Under the pieces are notes generated by a model that saw only the letters and a list, made by a program, of their open reading frames with translations, did no database searches and had not been told where the DNA came from. From an uncultured Eubacteriales bacterium (GTDB taxonomy: Bacteria; Bacillota; Clostridia; Christensenellales; Aristaeellaceae), in NCBI GenBank assembly GCA_902793605.1, contig CADBEB010000002.1, positions 1 to 64,000 of the forward strand: a DNA stretch of 64,000 nucleotides. Direction: 5' to 3'. This document shows positions 8,429 through 16,173 of this stretch, piece by piece (positions within the stretch are counted from its first letter, which is position 1; each line of letters starts with the position of its first letter). The translations under genes were made by a program, and so were the position numbers.

Positions 8429-8502
8429 CGAGGTGTAGCGCAGTTTGGTAGCGCGTTTGGTTCGGGACCAAAAGGCCGCGGGTTCGAATCCCGCCACTTC
8501 GA
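8429..8502 (+). tRNA. tRNA-Pro, anticodon CGG
   Basis: Cloverleaf with acceptor CGAGGTG/CACTTCG (one G-T pair), anticodon stem TTTGG/CCAAA with loop TTCGGGA (anticodon CGG), and T-arm CGGGTTCGAATCCCG. CCA is not encoded. It starts 4 bp after tRNA-Thr and shares its promoter. Base composition changes immediately downstream, and a 10-bp copy of its 3' end (CCACTTCGAC) recurs near 8766. Confidence 0.93.
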
Positions 8503-9041
8503 CAGGGATTCGGACACGCGGCGGCCGCGGCAAACGAGGGAAGCGTCTCCCCAGTGGGGAGTGCCGAAGGCAAGCGCTCCGAGTTTGTTAGCGCGAAAGG
8601 GAGAACGAAACCCGCTCCAAGGGTTTCGGGCGACCATTGAGCGAACGGTATCGAATCCCCTCCGCAAACTTTATAGTCGCAACTCTCCACAGGAGAGATT
8701 GCTCCTTAAAGTTTGACCTCAGCTCTGATGAAACTTCTGCCATTGGCAGTCATCAGAGCTTCGCCCACTTCGACTCCCCGGGATATTGTAAATCAATGCT
8801 CCTGGGGTTTTGCTTTTCGTGCGGGTTTTCCGCTTTTTTCCGATTTGCAACCTCCCGGGTTGCAGCAGGTCGCCAAGGCACTGGTTTGGCAGGCGGAAAA
8901 GATCACTTCCGGGAATTGCCGGTTGTCCATAAAACAGTTTTCAGCAAGATGATATCAATGGGCTCCCGCACAGGATTGGTTTCAGAGTAATTGAAGAAGA
9001 GCTGGAGAAACGGATGACAAGTCCTGACCGAGGAGCGATGG
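8503..9041. other. Gene-free, strongly folded segment after tRNA-Pro
   Basis: No credible gene is seen in these 539 bp; the small open frames have no ribosome-binding site and run across the hairpins. Inverted repeats are CTCCCC/GGGGAG (about 8549-8563), GAAACCC/GGGTTTC (about 8607-8627), a nested hairpin at 8666-8714, a perfect 11-bp stem with a second inner stem at 8721-8760, and GCAACC/GGTTGC at 8847-8863. Either a structured RNA or the debris of an element inserted at the tRNA gene would fit. Confidence 0.5.
8666..8760. repeat. Two adjacent large hairpins
   Basis: Hairpin 1 (8666-8714) pairs AAACTTTA with TAAAGTTT outside and GCAACTCTCC with GGAGAGATTGC inside, with one bulge. Hairpin 2 (8721-8760) pairs AGCTCTGATGA with TCATCAGAGCT perfectly and has an inner stem CTGCC/GGCAG. 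Neither is followed by a T-run, so they are not ordinary terminators. Confidence 0.6.
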
Positions 9042-9704
9042 TCATTCTCTATAGTGCTCCATCATGGCTTTAAACAACTCCGCTGTGGACGGAGGAGTAA
9101 AGGTAATGGCATTTGCCCCGGCCTGCACCGTTCGGGCAATGTTTTCCTCGGTGTTTCCGCCACTGGCTATGATTGGCACATCAGGGAAATGCTTTCGGAT
9201 ATGCGCGACGACTTCCGGTGTCCTGCCTGCACAGGCAATATTCAGAATAGAAGCACCCGCCTCCAGTCGGGCAGAGATATCCGTATCGATGTGTGTCACC
9301 GTAATAATGACAGGGATATCCACTGCCGCGGACACCGCGATCAGGTTCAGATTGGTGATGGGTGCGTTCAGGATCACACCCATCGCGCCTTGACTCTCCA
9401 CATCTTTGGCCAATCCCACTGTTCTGATTCCCTTGGTTGTTCCGCCTCCGACACCGCAGAATACAGGAATATAGGAAGCCTTAATAATGGCATCGCTGAT
9501 CGCCTGCTGAGGTGTAAAAGGATAGACAGCAAAAACAGCATCCGCGTCACAGTTCCGGATGATGGCGAGATCGGTGGTGAAGACAAGGGTTTTGATTCTG
9601 CGCCCGTTGATGATGATTCCGCTGGCGGAATAACAGGCTTCCGGCATTTTCAGAATGCCATGGCGCAGAGGGCTCTCAATATGGGGGATATCTGCTTTGT
9701 TCAT
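9042..9704 (-). CDS. TIM-barrel protein of unknown activity
   Basis: The 220-aa protein shows a phosphate-binding beta/alpha-barrel pattern: alternating strands, VFCGVGGGTTKG near the middle, IPVIITVTHIDTDIS, and a C-terminal IIASGGNTEENIARTVQAGANAITFTP, which resembles the phosphate-binding loops of HisA/HisF/ThiG/NanE-like barrels. I cannot assign a substrate. Strand and position make it the third gene of a leftward set after the alarmone synthetase and radical SAM genes, but a strong terminator at 9726-9773 separates it from the latter, so expression may be lower or independent. Ribosome-binding site GGGAG precedes the ATG at 9704. Confidence 0.7.
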   Translation of the reverse strand: MNKADIPHIESPLRHGILKMPEACYSASGIIINGRRIKTLVFTTDLAIIRNCDADAVFAVYPFTPQQAISDAIIKASYIPVFCGVGGGTTKGIRTVGLAKDVESQGAMGVILNAPITNLNLIAVSAAVDIPVIITVTHIDTDISARLEAGASILNIACAGRTPEVVAHIRKHFPDVPIIASGGNTEENIARTVQAGANAITFTPPSTAELFKAMMEHYRE

Positions 9705-9725
9705 TCGGATCGACTTCTCCCTTTC

Positions 9726-9773
9726 AAAAACAGCCCCAGGACAGCTGCCATCCGGCAGTATGTTCTGGGGCTG
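9726..9773 (-). terminator. Rho-independent terminator after the first radical SAM gene
   Basis: On the minus strand CAGCCCCAG pairs with CTGGGGCTG around an inner CTGCC/GGCAG stem, followed by TTTTTG. It lies 12 bp past the radical SAM stop codon. Confidence 0.85.
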
Positions 9774-9784
9774 CTACATTTCCA

Positions 9785-11158
9785 TTACTTTGTATTGACT
9801 TCAAGAACGTATTGTTTACGTTCCTCGGGAATTTCGCTCCACAGCTGATCCGCTTTCGGTTTCCAGCAGTCCGCATAATGATCGCATTTGCCACAAAGAT
9901 GCTCAGCGGATTCCGGAGACTGCAGGTCTGTGGATCTGGCACCGGTCTTCTCAATGATGCCCCGGAGTTTTTGCGGATTCTCCAGCATAGGGCAGGGCTG
10001 GAACATGTTTTCATTGAAGGGCTGCCCGTCGTGATAGGCCTGGAAGAGAGGAGACCGGAGCCCTTCCAGAATTGTTTTCTCCCTAATGTTGGAATCCGAG
10101 TAATGCACGAAGACGCAGGGATCCATATCTCCGTTGGCATTGATGTGGAAATAGCGGCGGCCTCCGGCAATGCAGCCTCCCACGAACTCCGCGTCATTCT
10201 GGAAATCCATGGCGAACAGAGGCTTGCGGGTGCGATAATCCCGGATGCGGCGATAGACGGTTTCCCGCTGTTCCGGATTGGGCATCAGTTCAGGCGCGGC
10301 GTCATTACCCACCGGCATGTAGTGGAAGTACCAAACAAAGTATGCGCCTTTGGCAATCATCATGTCATAGTATTCTTCCGATGTGATGGAATCATAGTTG
10401 GCGCTGGTATAGCAGCAGGAAATACCGTAGGCCAGCTTCTTTTCATGCAGAATGTCCATGGCCCGAATTACTTTGGCGAAGACTCCGTCACCGCGCCGGA
10501 AGTCCGTCGCCTCTTCCATGCCTTCCAGGGAAATGGCAGGCACAAAGTTTTTCACCCGGAGCATATCTTCCGCGAACTGTTCATCAATCAGGGTGCCGTT
10601 CGTAAAGCATAGGAAAATGCAGTCGTCATGCTTTTCGCACAGCCGGATCAGGTCGGCTTTGCGGACCAGCGGTTCCCCGCCGGTGTAGATATACATGTAG
10701 ACGCCCAGTTCTTTGCCCTGACGGATAATATCATCAATCTCGTCGTAGGAAAGGTTCAGCCTGTTGCCATATTCCGCGGCCCAGCAGCCGGTGCAGTGCA
10801 AGTTGCAGGCGGAAGTGGGATCCAGCAGAATGGTCCACGGGATGTTGCATCCGTACTTCTCCTTGAGTTCCAGCTGTTTGGGCCAGCCGATCATGTTCTC
10901 GTTGATGAAAAAGTTCACCGCGATGGTTTTAAATACATCCCGGTCTACATCATTGATCAGATGACGGATATAGCCGTAGAACGGATGATCCGGGTTTTCT
11001 ACCGCTTCCCGCACCTGGGCCAGCTGGTGGGGATACATTTTCCCGGCATATTTATCCGCCCAGGACAGCAGGGTTCGCATATGCTTTTCCGGATCCTTGT
11101 ACAGATAGTTGAATGCCTGTTCCAGTCCGAATTTCTTCAGGGTGGTTGAAACGCTCAT
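9785..11158 (-). CDS. Radical SAM protein with SPASM-like C-terminus (paralogue 1)
   Basis: The 457-aa protein has the radical SAM cluster motif CNLHCTGC (C118, C122, C125) after a helical N-terminus of about 105 residues, then YIYTGGEPLVRK (the GGE SAM-binding motif). The C-terminal third has further cysteines (GGCIAGGRRYFHINANGDMDPC; CGKCDHYADC), suggesting extra Fe-S clusters of the SPASM/twitch type. The reaction is unknown. A close paralogue lies at 22753-24168. Start at 11158 follows GGAGG; the open frame upstream lacks a site. It is 112 bp downstream of the small alarmone synthetase on the same strand. Confidence 0.85.
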   Translation of the reverse strand: MSVSTTLKKFGLEQAFNYLYKDPEKHMRTLLSWADKYAGKMYPHQLAQVREAVENPDHPFYGYIRHLINDVDRDVFKTIAVNFFINENMIGWPKQLELKEKYGCNIPWTILLDPTSACNLHCTGCWAAEYGNRLNLSYDEIDDIIRQGKELGVYMYIYTGGEPLVRKADLIRLCEKHDDCIFLCFTNGTLIDEQFAEDMLRVKNFVPAISLEGMEEATDFRRGDGVFAKVIRAMDILHEKKLAYGISCCYTSANYDSITSEEYYDMMIAKGAYFVWYFHYMPVGNDAAPELMPNPEQRETVYRRIRDYRTRKPLFAMDFQNDAEFVGGCIAGGRRYFHINANGDMDPCVFVHYSDSNIREKTILEGLRSPLFQAYHDGQPFNENMFQPCPMLENPQKLRGIIEKTGARSTDLQSPESAEHLCGKCDHYADCWKPKADQLWSEIPEERKQYVLEVNTK

Positions 11159-11270
11159 GCAGACAGCCTCCTTCAGGTTTGATTTCGGCATCAGCATAAG
11201 CGTTTTCGGACAGGGCGTATATAAACAAACGGAGCGATTTATACAAAAACCGTACACTTTGGCCCATTTG

Positions 11271-11966
11271 TCAAGAAACAGTATGATCCACCTGCTTCTG
11301 GACAGCTTCCATGCGCCGGTCCAGCGCATCCCCCATCTCGGCACATTCCTTCAGTTCCTTTTCGATCTCCGGGGAAATGATCACATCTTTCTTATAGCGG
11401 ATCTTATGTTCCAGGCTGGCCCACCAGTCCATGGAAATCGTTCGGAACTGAACCTCCACCTTCATCAGTCTTTTCTGATCATGCAGGAAAATGGGAATCT
11501 GCACAATCAGGTGCAGGCTTCTGTAGCCGTTTTCCTTGGGATTGGCAATATAATCCTTTCTCTTGATCAGCGTTACATCGTCCTGCTTCAGGAAGGCCTC
11601 CGCCAGCATATAAATGTCTGAAGGATAGGAACAGATGACGCGAACTCCTGCCACATCATTCAGATGCTCCTCAATGCTTTCCACCGTCAGCGGAACTTGC
11701 CGGGCGGTCAGCTTGTTCAGAATGCTTTCCGGGGATTTCAGGCGGGTTTTGATGGCTTCGATGGGATTGCGATCATATTGCAAGCTCAGTTCTTCATTGA
11801 GCACGTTGAATTTCGTCTCCACGGTCATCATGGCGCAGCGATAAAACGCCATCAGTTCCCTGTAAGGGAGGGCAACCTGCTGAAGGCGTCCTTTCATGCT
11901 GCCCTGAGACAGACGGGAGATCAGATTCTGTTCCAGCGGGTTCAGTTCATTTCTGTGGAATTCCAT
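11271..11966 (-). CDS. Small alarmone (p)ppGpp synthetase, RelA/SpoT domain only
   Basis: The 231-aa protein consists of the RelA/SpoT nucleotidyltransferase domain with DVAGVRVICSYPSDIY, KENGYRSLHLIV and VEVQFRT, the core synthetase motifs. There is no HD hydrolase, TGS or ACT domain, and the length fits the RelQ/RelP (YjbM/YwaC) class of about 210-260 aa. These enzymes transfer pyrophosphate from ATP to GDP/GTP and are usually controlled by transcription. Transcription here comes from a consensus promoter at 12150-12178 that overlaps the tetR promoter, so the regulator next door may govern alarmone output (inference). Confidence 0.9.
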   Translation of the reverse strand: MEFHRNELNPLEQNLISRLSQGSMKGRLQQVALPYRELMAFYRCAMMTVETKFNVLNEELSLQYDRNPIEAIKTRLKSPESILNKLTARQVPLTVESIEEHLNDVAGVRVICSYPSDIYMLAEAFLKQDDVTLIKRKDYIANPKENGYRSLHLIVQIPIFLHDQKRLMKVEVQFRTISMDWWASLEHKIRYKKDVIISPEIEKELKECAEMGDALDRRMEAVQKQVDHTVS

Positions 11967-12101
11967 ACTGAAGACTCCTTTATTTAGTCGATGGATGGTG
12001 ATGTTCCGGAGTGGTCAGCTTGCCGATATCCGTGTTCTCTTTTTCAACATTCCCGGGATTTTGTGTTGGTTATTCGTCCTCGGGTGCCGGTTTAGTTGAT
12101 T

Positions 12102-12126
12102 AACAGACGAATGATATTCGACTGTT
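12102..12126. promoter_or_regulatory. Near-perfect inverted repeat, probable TetR operator
   Basis: The two 11-bp arms match at 10 of 11 positions around a GAT centre (CGAAT-GAT-ATTCG core, outer AACAG/CTGTT). It ends 2 bp before the -35 of the tetR promoter and lies in the early transcribed region of the leftward alarmone synthetase transcript. Position and symmetry fit autoregulation by the adjacent TetR protein. TTTAGTTG occurs on both sides, at 12091 and 12161. Confidence 0.7.
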
Positions 12127-12128
12127 TA

Positions 12129-12157
12129 TTGATTAGGGACAAAAATGATATTATAAT
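12129..12157 (+). promoter_or_regulatory. tetR promoter
   Basis: TTGATT (12129-12134), 17 bp, TATAAT (12152-12157). Its -10 shares 4 bp with the -10 of the leftward promoter at 12150-12178. Confidence 0.8.
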
Positions 12158-12178
12158 ACGTTTAGTTGGTATTGTCAA
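12150..12178 (-). promoter_or_regulatory. Consensus promoter for the alarmone synthetase and radical SAM genes
   Basis: On the minus strand TTGACA (12178-12173), exactly 17 bp, TATAAT (12155-12150): a perfect sigma-A consensus. It overlaps the tetR promoter, so the two are likely to exclude each other. Confidence 0.8.
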
Positions 12179-12235
12179 CGTACTGTCGATTTTACACGAA
12201 CGAACACGACCCGTTTGATGAGGAGGAAACGAGTC

Positions 12236-12817
12236 ATGAAAAGCAACCAGACCAAGAAAGCGCTGGCGGAAGCGCTGAAACAGCTGCTGACCAGGAAACC
12301 GATCAATAAGATCACGATTAATGATATTACGGAGCAGTGCGGAATCAGCCGCATGACCTTCTACTATCACTTCAAGGATATCTACGATCTGGCGGAATGG
12401 ACGCTGGAAGAAGCAACACAGCAGATCATTGGCGAGAATCGGTACGCGGATAACTGGCAGCAGGGGTTTCTGGATCTGCTGAAAGAAGTGAAAGATAATC
12501 AGAAGCTGTACATGAACGTTTATCGTTCCATGGATCGGGAAGCGATCGAACGGTATCTGCTGAAGAAGGTAGAACCTCTTCTGATGCCTGTGGTGGAAAA
12601 GGAGGCCGCAGGGATGGGCATCAGTCCGGAAGGAAAACGCGTGGTCGCCATCTTCTACACCTATGCGTTTATCGGCGTTGTTCTGGACTGGATCAGCAAG
12701 GGTATGCCCCTGACACCGCAGCAGGTAGTAACACTGACTGCGGCAGTTGTTCAGGGCGATTTCAGGAATTCCCTTCAGAACCTGAAAAATCTGGACATAT
12801 CGCGGTTTAACGCGTAA
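12236..12817 (+). CDS. TetR-family transcriptional regulator (DhaS-like)
   Basis: The 193-aa protein has a standard N-terminal TetR helix-turn-helix (ALAEALKQLLTRKPINKITI, then DITEQCGISRMTFYYHFKDIYDLAEW), with SRMTFYYHF as recognition helix. The C-terminal half is a ligand/dimer domain like those of DhaS-type members and ends in a hydrophobic helix. The start is the ATG at 12236 after GAGGAGGAAAC; an in-frame ATG eight codons earlier overlaps that site. It probably binds the inverted repeat at 12102-12126 and perhaps the dyads at 14346 and 19982. A lipid or acyl-CoA ligand would suit the neighbours, but that is inference. Confidence 0.88.
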   Translation: MKSNQTKKALAEALKQLLTRKPINKITINDITEQCGISRMTFYYHFKDIYDLAEWTLEEATQQIIGENRYADNWQQGFLDLLKEVKDNQKLYMNVYRSMDREAIERYLLKKVEPLLMPVVEKEAAGMGISPEGKRVVAIFYTYAFIGVVLDWISKGMPLTPQQVVTLTAAVVQGDFRNSLQNLKNLDISRFNA

Positions 12818-12828
12818 AGCAAGAAAAG

Positions 12829-12873
12829 GCGCGGCATTGCTCGTGGGTAGAGCACCGCCGCGCTTCTTTTTTT
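12829..12873 (+). terminator. Terminator after tetR
   Basis: Stem GCGCGGC/GCCGCGC with an inner TGCTC/GAGCA stem, followed by TTCTTTTTTT, 11 bp past the tetR stop. Confidence 0.9.
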
Positions 12874-12905
12874 GATGGTGAAGTAATCATTCACTGGAAA
12901 TACTG

Positions 12906-13580
12906 TCAACAGACGAACTTTTCGATGTGCGAAGCAACTTCATCCGCAATGGCTCTGTGTCCATTCTCATTGGGATGAATTCCATCGGCGCACATGAGGT
13001 CTGGAAAATCCAGCTGCTCCAGCATCCAGGCACGTACATTCAAGAAACGGCAGTTTTTTTCGATAGCGATATCCCAAACGGCAATGGCATACCGCTCCTG
13101 CCATCGGCAGATGCTTTCAGGATCATCTTCCAGGTAATGAAGAATGTTTTCACTATTCCGGTTCCGGGAAACCCACTGGAAATATCTGGAACCGATCAGA
13201 GGCAGACAGGGTATCAGAATCGGTTCCAGTTGCCGCTGCCTTGCTTCTTCTACGAAAGTGCCAAGCACTTTGCGAAAGTCTGCAAGGGGAACCTTTCCAT
13301 CATGGAAATGAGCCGGGTCATTGGATACGGCATCCCAATCCAGATCACAGTCATTTCCTCCGAATTGAATTACACAGCTTGAACCCGGTTCAAGCGGCAG
13401 ATTTCTGAAGTCACGAAGCCCATCCAGTACAGTGTGTCCGTGAACAGCGTAATTTCGAATCGGATATCCAAGATGTTTCAGCAATCGGATGCAGCCCGAT
13501 CGGGATACCCGATACTGGTTGTTTTCATCCAGAACGATCCCCTGACTGGCGGAATCGCCAAACATATATATCTCGGACAT
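12906..13580 (-). CDS. SGNH/GDSL-family hydrolase
   Basis: The 224-aa protein carries the SGNH blocks in order: GDSASQG near the N-terminus (nucleophile serine), a central glycine block, FGGNDCD (block III, N) and ADGIHPNENGH (block V Asp-x-x-His). No signal peptide is present, so it should be a cytoplasmic esterase, lipase or carbohydrate esterase. The ATG at 13580 is chosen because GGGTG lies upstream, whereas the in-frame ATG at 13601 is only about 11 bp from the predicted transcription start. It is divergent from the DUF1836 regulator. Confidence 0.85.
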   Translation of the reverse strand: MSEIYMFGDSASQGIVLDENNQYRVSRSGCIRLLKHLGYPIRNYAVHGHTVLDGLRDFRNLPLEPGSSCVIQFGGNDCDLDWDAVSNDPAHFHDGKVPLADFRKVLGTFVEEARQRQLEPILIPCLPLIGSRYFQWVSRNRNSENILHYLEDDPESICRWQERYAIAVWDIAIEKNCRFLNVRAWMLEQLDFPDLMCADGIHPNENGHRAIADEVASHIEKFVC

Positions 13581-13618
13581 TATCGTTTCGCACCCTTTCA
13601 TATCTGGTATTCGAAACT

Positions 13619-13647
13619 ATAATAAATCATACGCTTTACTATGTCAA
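13619..13647 (-). promoter_or_regulatory. Promoter of the SGNH hydrolase gene
   Basis: Minus-strand TTGACA (13647-13642), 17 bp, TATTAT (13624-13619). Its -35 is 10 bp from the -35 of the divergent promoter at 13658, and the two -35 boxes form an inverted repeat TGTCAA/TTGACA. Confidence 0.8.
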
Positions 13648-13657
13648 TAGTTTTCGT

Positions 13658-13686
13658 TTGACAATATCTTGGAATCATGATATCTT
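13658..13686 (+). promoter_or_regulatory. Promoter of the DUF1836 regulator gene
   Basis: TTGACA (13658-13663), 17 bp, TATCTT (13681-13686), back to back with the SGNH hydrolase promoter. Confidence 0.7.
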
Positions 13687-13728
13687 TTGATCAGCTATCA
13701 AATGATTTCCTTTGAGGAGGGATCTTTG

Positions 13729-14196
13729 TTGGAACGAGAGGAAATCATTCGTTCTTTGGAAGGGCTCAGACTGCCGGAATGGGAACAGCTGCCGGATTTT
13801 GGGCTGTATATGGACCAGCTGGTCACTTTTGTCGGGCGTTCTTTTCCGGGAATCAGCGGCAGGCTTGACCTGACACCAAGCATGATAAATAATTATGTGA
13901 AAGCAGGACTGATCGAAAAACCTTCCGGGAAAAAATACAGCAGGAATGCGCTGGCCCAGCTGTTGATGATCTGCTTGCTGAAACTGACCACACCGCAGAA
14001 CATTCTCCGCAGACTGCTGCATCCGGAAGATGGAACGGAGACAAAGACGATGTATCAGACATTCCGGGCGACGCAGGAACGTATGGGCGCAGAAATCAGC
14101 CGTATGAAAGATTCTTCTGCGCTGGTTTGCGCTATGGAGTCATCTTTCCTGCAGCTGGCGCTTCGCCTGTGGGATGATTCCGGCGAAAAGAAGTAA
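13729..14196 (+). CDS. DUF1836 (MerR-like) DNA-binding protein
   Basis: The 155-aa protein matches DUF1836: an N-terminal segment (LPDFGLYMDQLVTFV), then a winged-helix-like stretch LDLTPSMINNYVKAGLIEKP and KKYSRNALAQLLMICLLK. The pattern of SMINNYVKxGLI followed by a basic turn is the MerR-like helix-turn-helix of this family, whose targets are mostly unknown. The start is uncertain: TTG at 13726 or 13729 follows GAGGAGG, and the ATG at 13702 overlaps that site. It lies directly upstream of the acyl ligase operon behind its own terminator, so it is a candidate controller of the shared dyad element. Confidence 0.8.
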   Translation: MEREEIIRSLEGLRLPEWEQLPDFGLYMDQLVTFVGRSFPGISGRLDLTPSMINNYVKAGLIEKPSGKKYSRNALAQLLMICLLKLTTPQNILRRLLHPEDGTETKTMYQTFRATQERMGAEISRMKDSSALVCAMESSFLQLALRLWDDSGEKK

Positions 14197-14246
14197 TGAG
14201 GGCAGTGCCTTTTCCAGAAAACAGGGATTGCCCCATGTTCCCTCTG

Positions 14247-14287
14247 AACACGGTTCTACGTTTAAAAACGCAGCCGTGTTTTTTATT
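14247..14287 (+). terminator. Terminator after the DUF1836 gene
   Basis: AACACGG pairs with CCGTGTT around an inner ACGTT/AACGC stretch, followed by TTTTATT. It isolates the ligase operon from upstream transcription. Confidence 0.85.
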
Positions 14288-14341
14288 TGGAAAAATCGGA
14301 AGACGAAGATTGAACAATTCAATCGAATTGCACATAAATTT

Positions 14342-14400
14342 ATCATTTTCCCCATTCTGTAAGTGGTGAAAACACACGATGCCCGTTATGCTGTAATTGT
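14342..14400 (+). promoter_or_regulatory. Conserved upstream element, copy 1 (before the acyl ligase operon)
   Basis: A 59-bp stretch matches 19978-20036 at 46 of 59 positions without gaps, with TAAGTGGTGAAA identical. Within it 14346-14372 is a dyad: TTTTCCCCATT and AGTGGTGAAAA are complementary at 9 of 11 positions around CTGTA. A plausible -10 TATGCT (14387-14392) places the right arm over the -35 region (TGGTGA, 17-bp spacing), so a bound regulator could block the promoter. The ligase ATG is 33 bp further on. Confidence 0.75.
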
Positions 14401-14433
14401 TGAAGAATCTGCGGAACCAGGGAGGGACTGAAT

Positions 14434-15897
14434 ATGAACTATTTTCTGGGAAATATGCTTCCGGAGGAGCGAAACGCTTTGCCGGATTTACGAACCACGG
14501 CGGCTTTTGTTTCCTGGATTACTGAACGCTATGGAGATCAGCCCGCACTATCCAATGAAAAGGAAAGCGTCACATACCGAGAACTGAGGCAGCGGGTTGC
14601 CGGAAAACGTCATCTGCTGGCCCGAATGGGAATGCCGAACGGCACGAACGTGGGCCTGCTGGATGTAAACAGCGTGGAGGAGGTGGAATGGTTTCTGGCA
14701 GTGACCAGTTATGGTTGCTGTGCGGTGATGCTGCCGCCATCCATGAGTCCGGAAGTACTCCGGAGAGCAGCGGATCATTATGATCTGTCCGCTCTCATTC
14801 AGGGAGATCAATTCGCTTCCAAAACAGAAGGTCTTTCCCTGAAAACCATTTCCATGCATGAAATGGATGATGAAGGTTCGGATCCAAAGGACGTACAGGG
14901 TACGGATCTGGCCGCGATTTTCTTCACCGGTGGAACGACAGGCACGCCCAAAGGGGTGATGCTGAGCCATCAGGCACTGATGCGCGGAGCAAAGAACGGT
15001 ACCTACCGCCGGGGAACGATTTACGGCCAGACCCTGGTAGCAGCTCTGCCCTTTACCCATGTGTTCGGGATGATCTTCAGCATGCTCAGCGGACTGTATT
15101 GTGGATCCCATGTGTGGGTCTGCTCAGAGATGCGCCTGTTATTCCGGGAAATGGGGCGTGTTCGGCCGACCACGATGATTGCCGTGCCCGGAATGGCGGA
15201 ACTGATGCTTAGCGTTGCAAAAGCAAAGGGGATCGAAGCGCTGGGAGGACGCCTGAAGCTGATTATCTGCGGAGCGGCACCTGTGCCGGCGAAACTGAGA
15301 GAGGGATTCGACCCCCTCGGAGTGGAAGTGCTGGCAGGCTACGGTCTGACAGAGACGGCTAACCTCGTCAGCGGCAATCTGGATATGTTTTTGCATCCCG
15401 ATTCTGTCGGAAAACAGTATCCTGATCAGGAATACCGTCTGGTGGAGGGAGAACTGCAGGTCCGCGGGGATATGCTTTTTGACGGCTACTGGAAGGATGA
15501 GGCAGCGACCCAGGCAGCCATGACGCAGGACGGATGGTTCCGGACCGGTGATCTGGCCCGGGTGGATACCGATGGTTTTTTGTACATTATAGGCCGTTCA
15601 AAGAACCTGATCATCCTCAGCAACGGAGAGAATGTTTCCCCGGAGGAGGTGGAGGCCGCCTTCTACCGCAGTCCCTGCGTGCGGGAATGTCTGGTTTCCG
15701 AAACGGCCATCAACGGGAAGCCTGCCATTCTCCTGGAGGTTGTGCCTGCTCCCGGGGTGGATGAAGAGATCGTGATGTCCGTCCTAAAAACCATTCGGGA
15801 GGAGCTGCCGTCGCCTATGCGCCCGGCCAGGATGATCCTGCGGAAGGAAGAGTTCGAAAAGAGCGCAAGCATGAAGATCGTTCGAAAGAAGGGATGA
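14434..15897 (+). CDS. AMP-dependent acyl-CoA/acyl-ACP ligase
   Basis: The 487-aa adenylate-forming enzyme has the P-loop signature FFTGGTTGTPKG (163-174), the GYGLTETANLVS motif, the GWFRTGDLARVD block, and a near-C-terminal lysine in SMKIVRKKG. It activates a carboxylic acid, most likely a fatty acid, as acyl-AMP and passes it to CoA or to an acyl carrier protein. The ACP gene starts directly after its stop codon, so loading of that ACP is the simplest reading. Ribosome-binding site GGGAGGGA precedes the ATG. First gene of a rightward operon behind the conserved element. Confidence 0.9.
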   Translation: MNYFLGNMLPEERNALPDLRTTAAFVSWITERYGDQPALSNEKESVTYRELRQRVAGKRHLLARMGMPNGTNVGLLDVNSVEEVEWFLAVTSYGCCAVMLPPSMSPEVLRRAADHYDLSALIQGDQFASKTEGLSLKTISMHEMDDEGSDPKDVQGTDLAAIFFTGGTTGTPKGVMLSHQALMRGAKNGTYRRGTIYGQTLVAALPFTHVFGMIFSMLSGLYCGSHVWVCSEMRLLFREMGRVRPTTMIAVPGMAELMLSVAKAKGIEALGGRLKLIICGAAPVPAKLREGFDPLGVEVLAGYGLTETANLVSGNLDMFLHPDSVGKQYPDQEYRLVEGELQVRGDMLFDGYWKDEAATQAAMTQDGWFRTGDLARVDTDGFLYIIGRSKNLIILSNGENVSPEEVEAAFYRSPCVRECLVSETAINGKPAILLEVVPAPGVDEEIVMSVLKTIREELPSPMRPARMILRKEEFEKSASMKIVRKKG

Positions 15898-16158
15898 ATG
15901 ATGATGGAAACGCTGAAAAACATTTTCTCGCTTGTCAGACCGGAAATGGATGTGTCCTCCATCACCCGGGATACGCAATTAACGCAGGAGCTTGGGCTGG
16001 ATTCTCTGGATTTTGTCCTGCTGATGATGGAAATCGAGGAAACATATCAGATTCAGTTTTCCGGTATGGAACACTTTGAGACGGTGGGAGATGTATGCGA
16101 TTACATTGCAGAAAGAATCCGGGAGAACAATGAACCGGCAGCTTGCAGTCATCCCTGA
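15898..16158 (+). CDS. Acyl carrier protein
   Basis: The 86-aa protein has the carrier motif LGLDSLDFV with the phosphopantetheine serine at residue 36 and the acidic helix LLMMEIEETYQI behind it. The C-terminal extension is a little longer than that of AcpP. It begins immediately after the ligase stop codon (TGA-ATG), which implies tight translational coupling. Two more in-frame ATGs follow at once, so the exact start could be 15901 or 15904. As a dedicated ACP beside ligase and acyltransferase it probably carries exogenous or modified fatty acids. Confidence 0.9.
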   Translation: MMMETLKNIFSLVRPEMDVSSITRDTQLTQELGLDSLDFVLLMMEIEETYQIQFSGMEHFETVGDVCDYIAERIRENNEPAACSHP

Positions 16159-16173
16159 TCGGATTGCAGAAAC

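Noticed and set aside
8172-8690. 172-codon minus-strand frame over the two tRNA genes
   Set aside because: It runs antisense across both tRNAs; the apparent protein is translated tRNA sequence.
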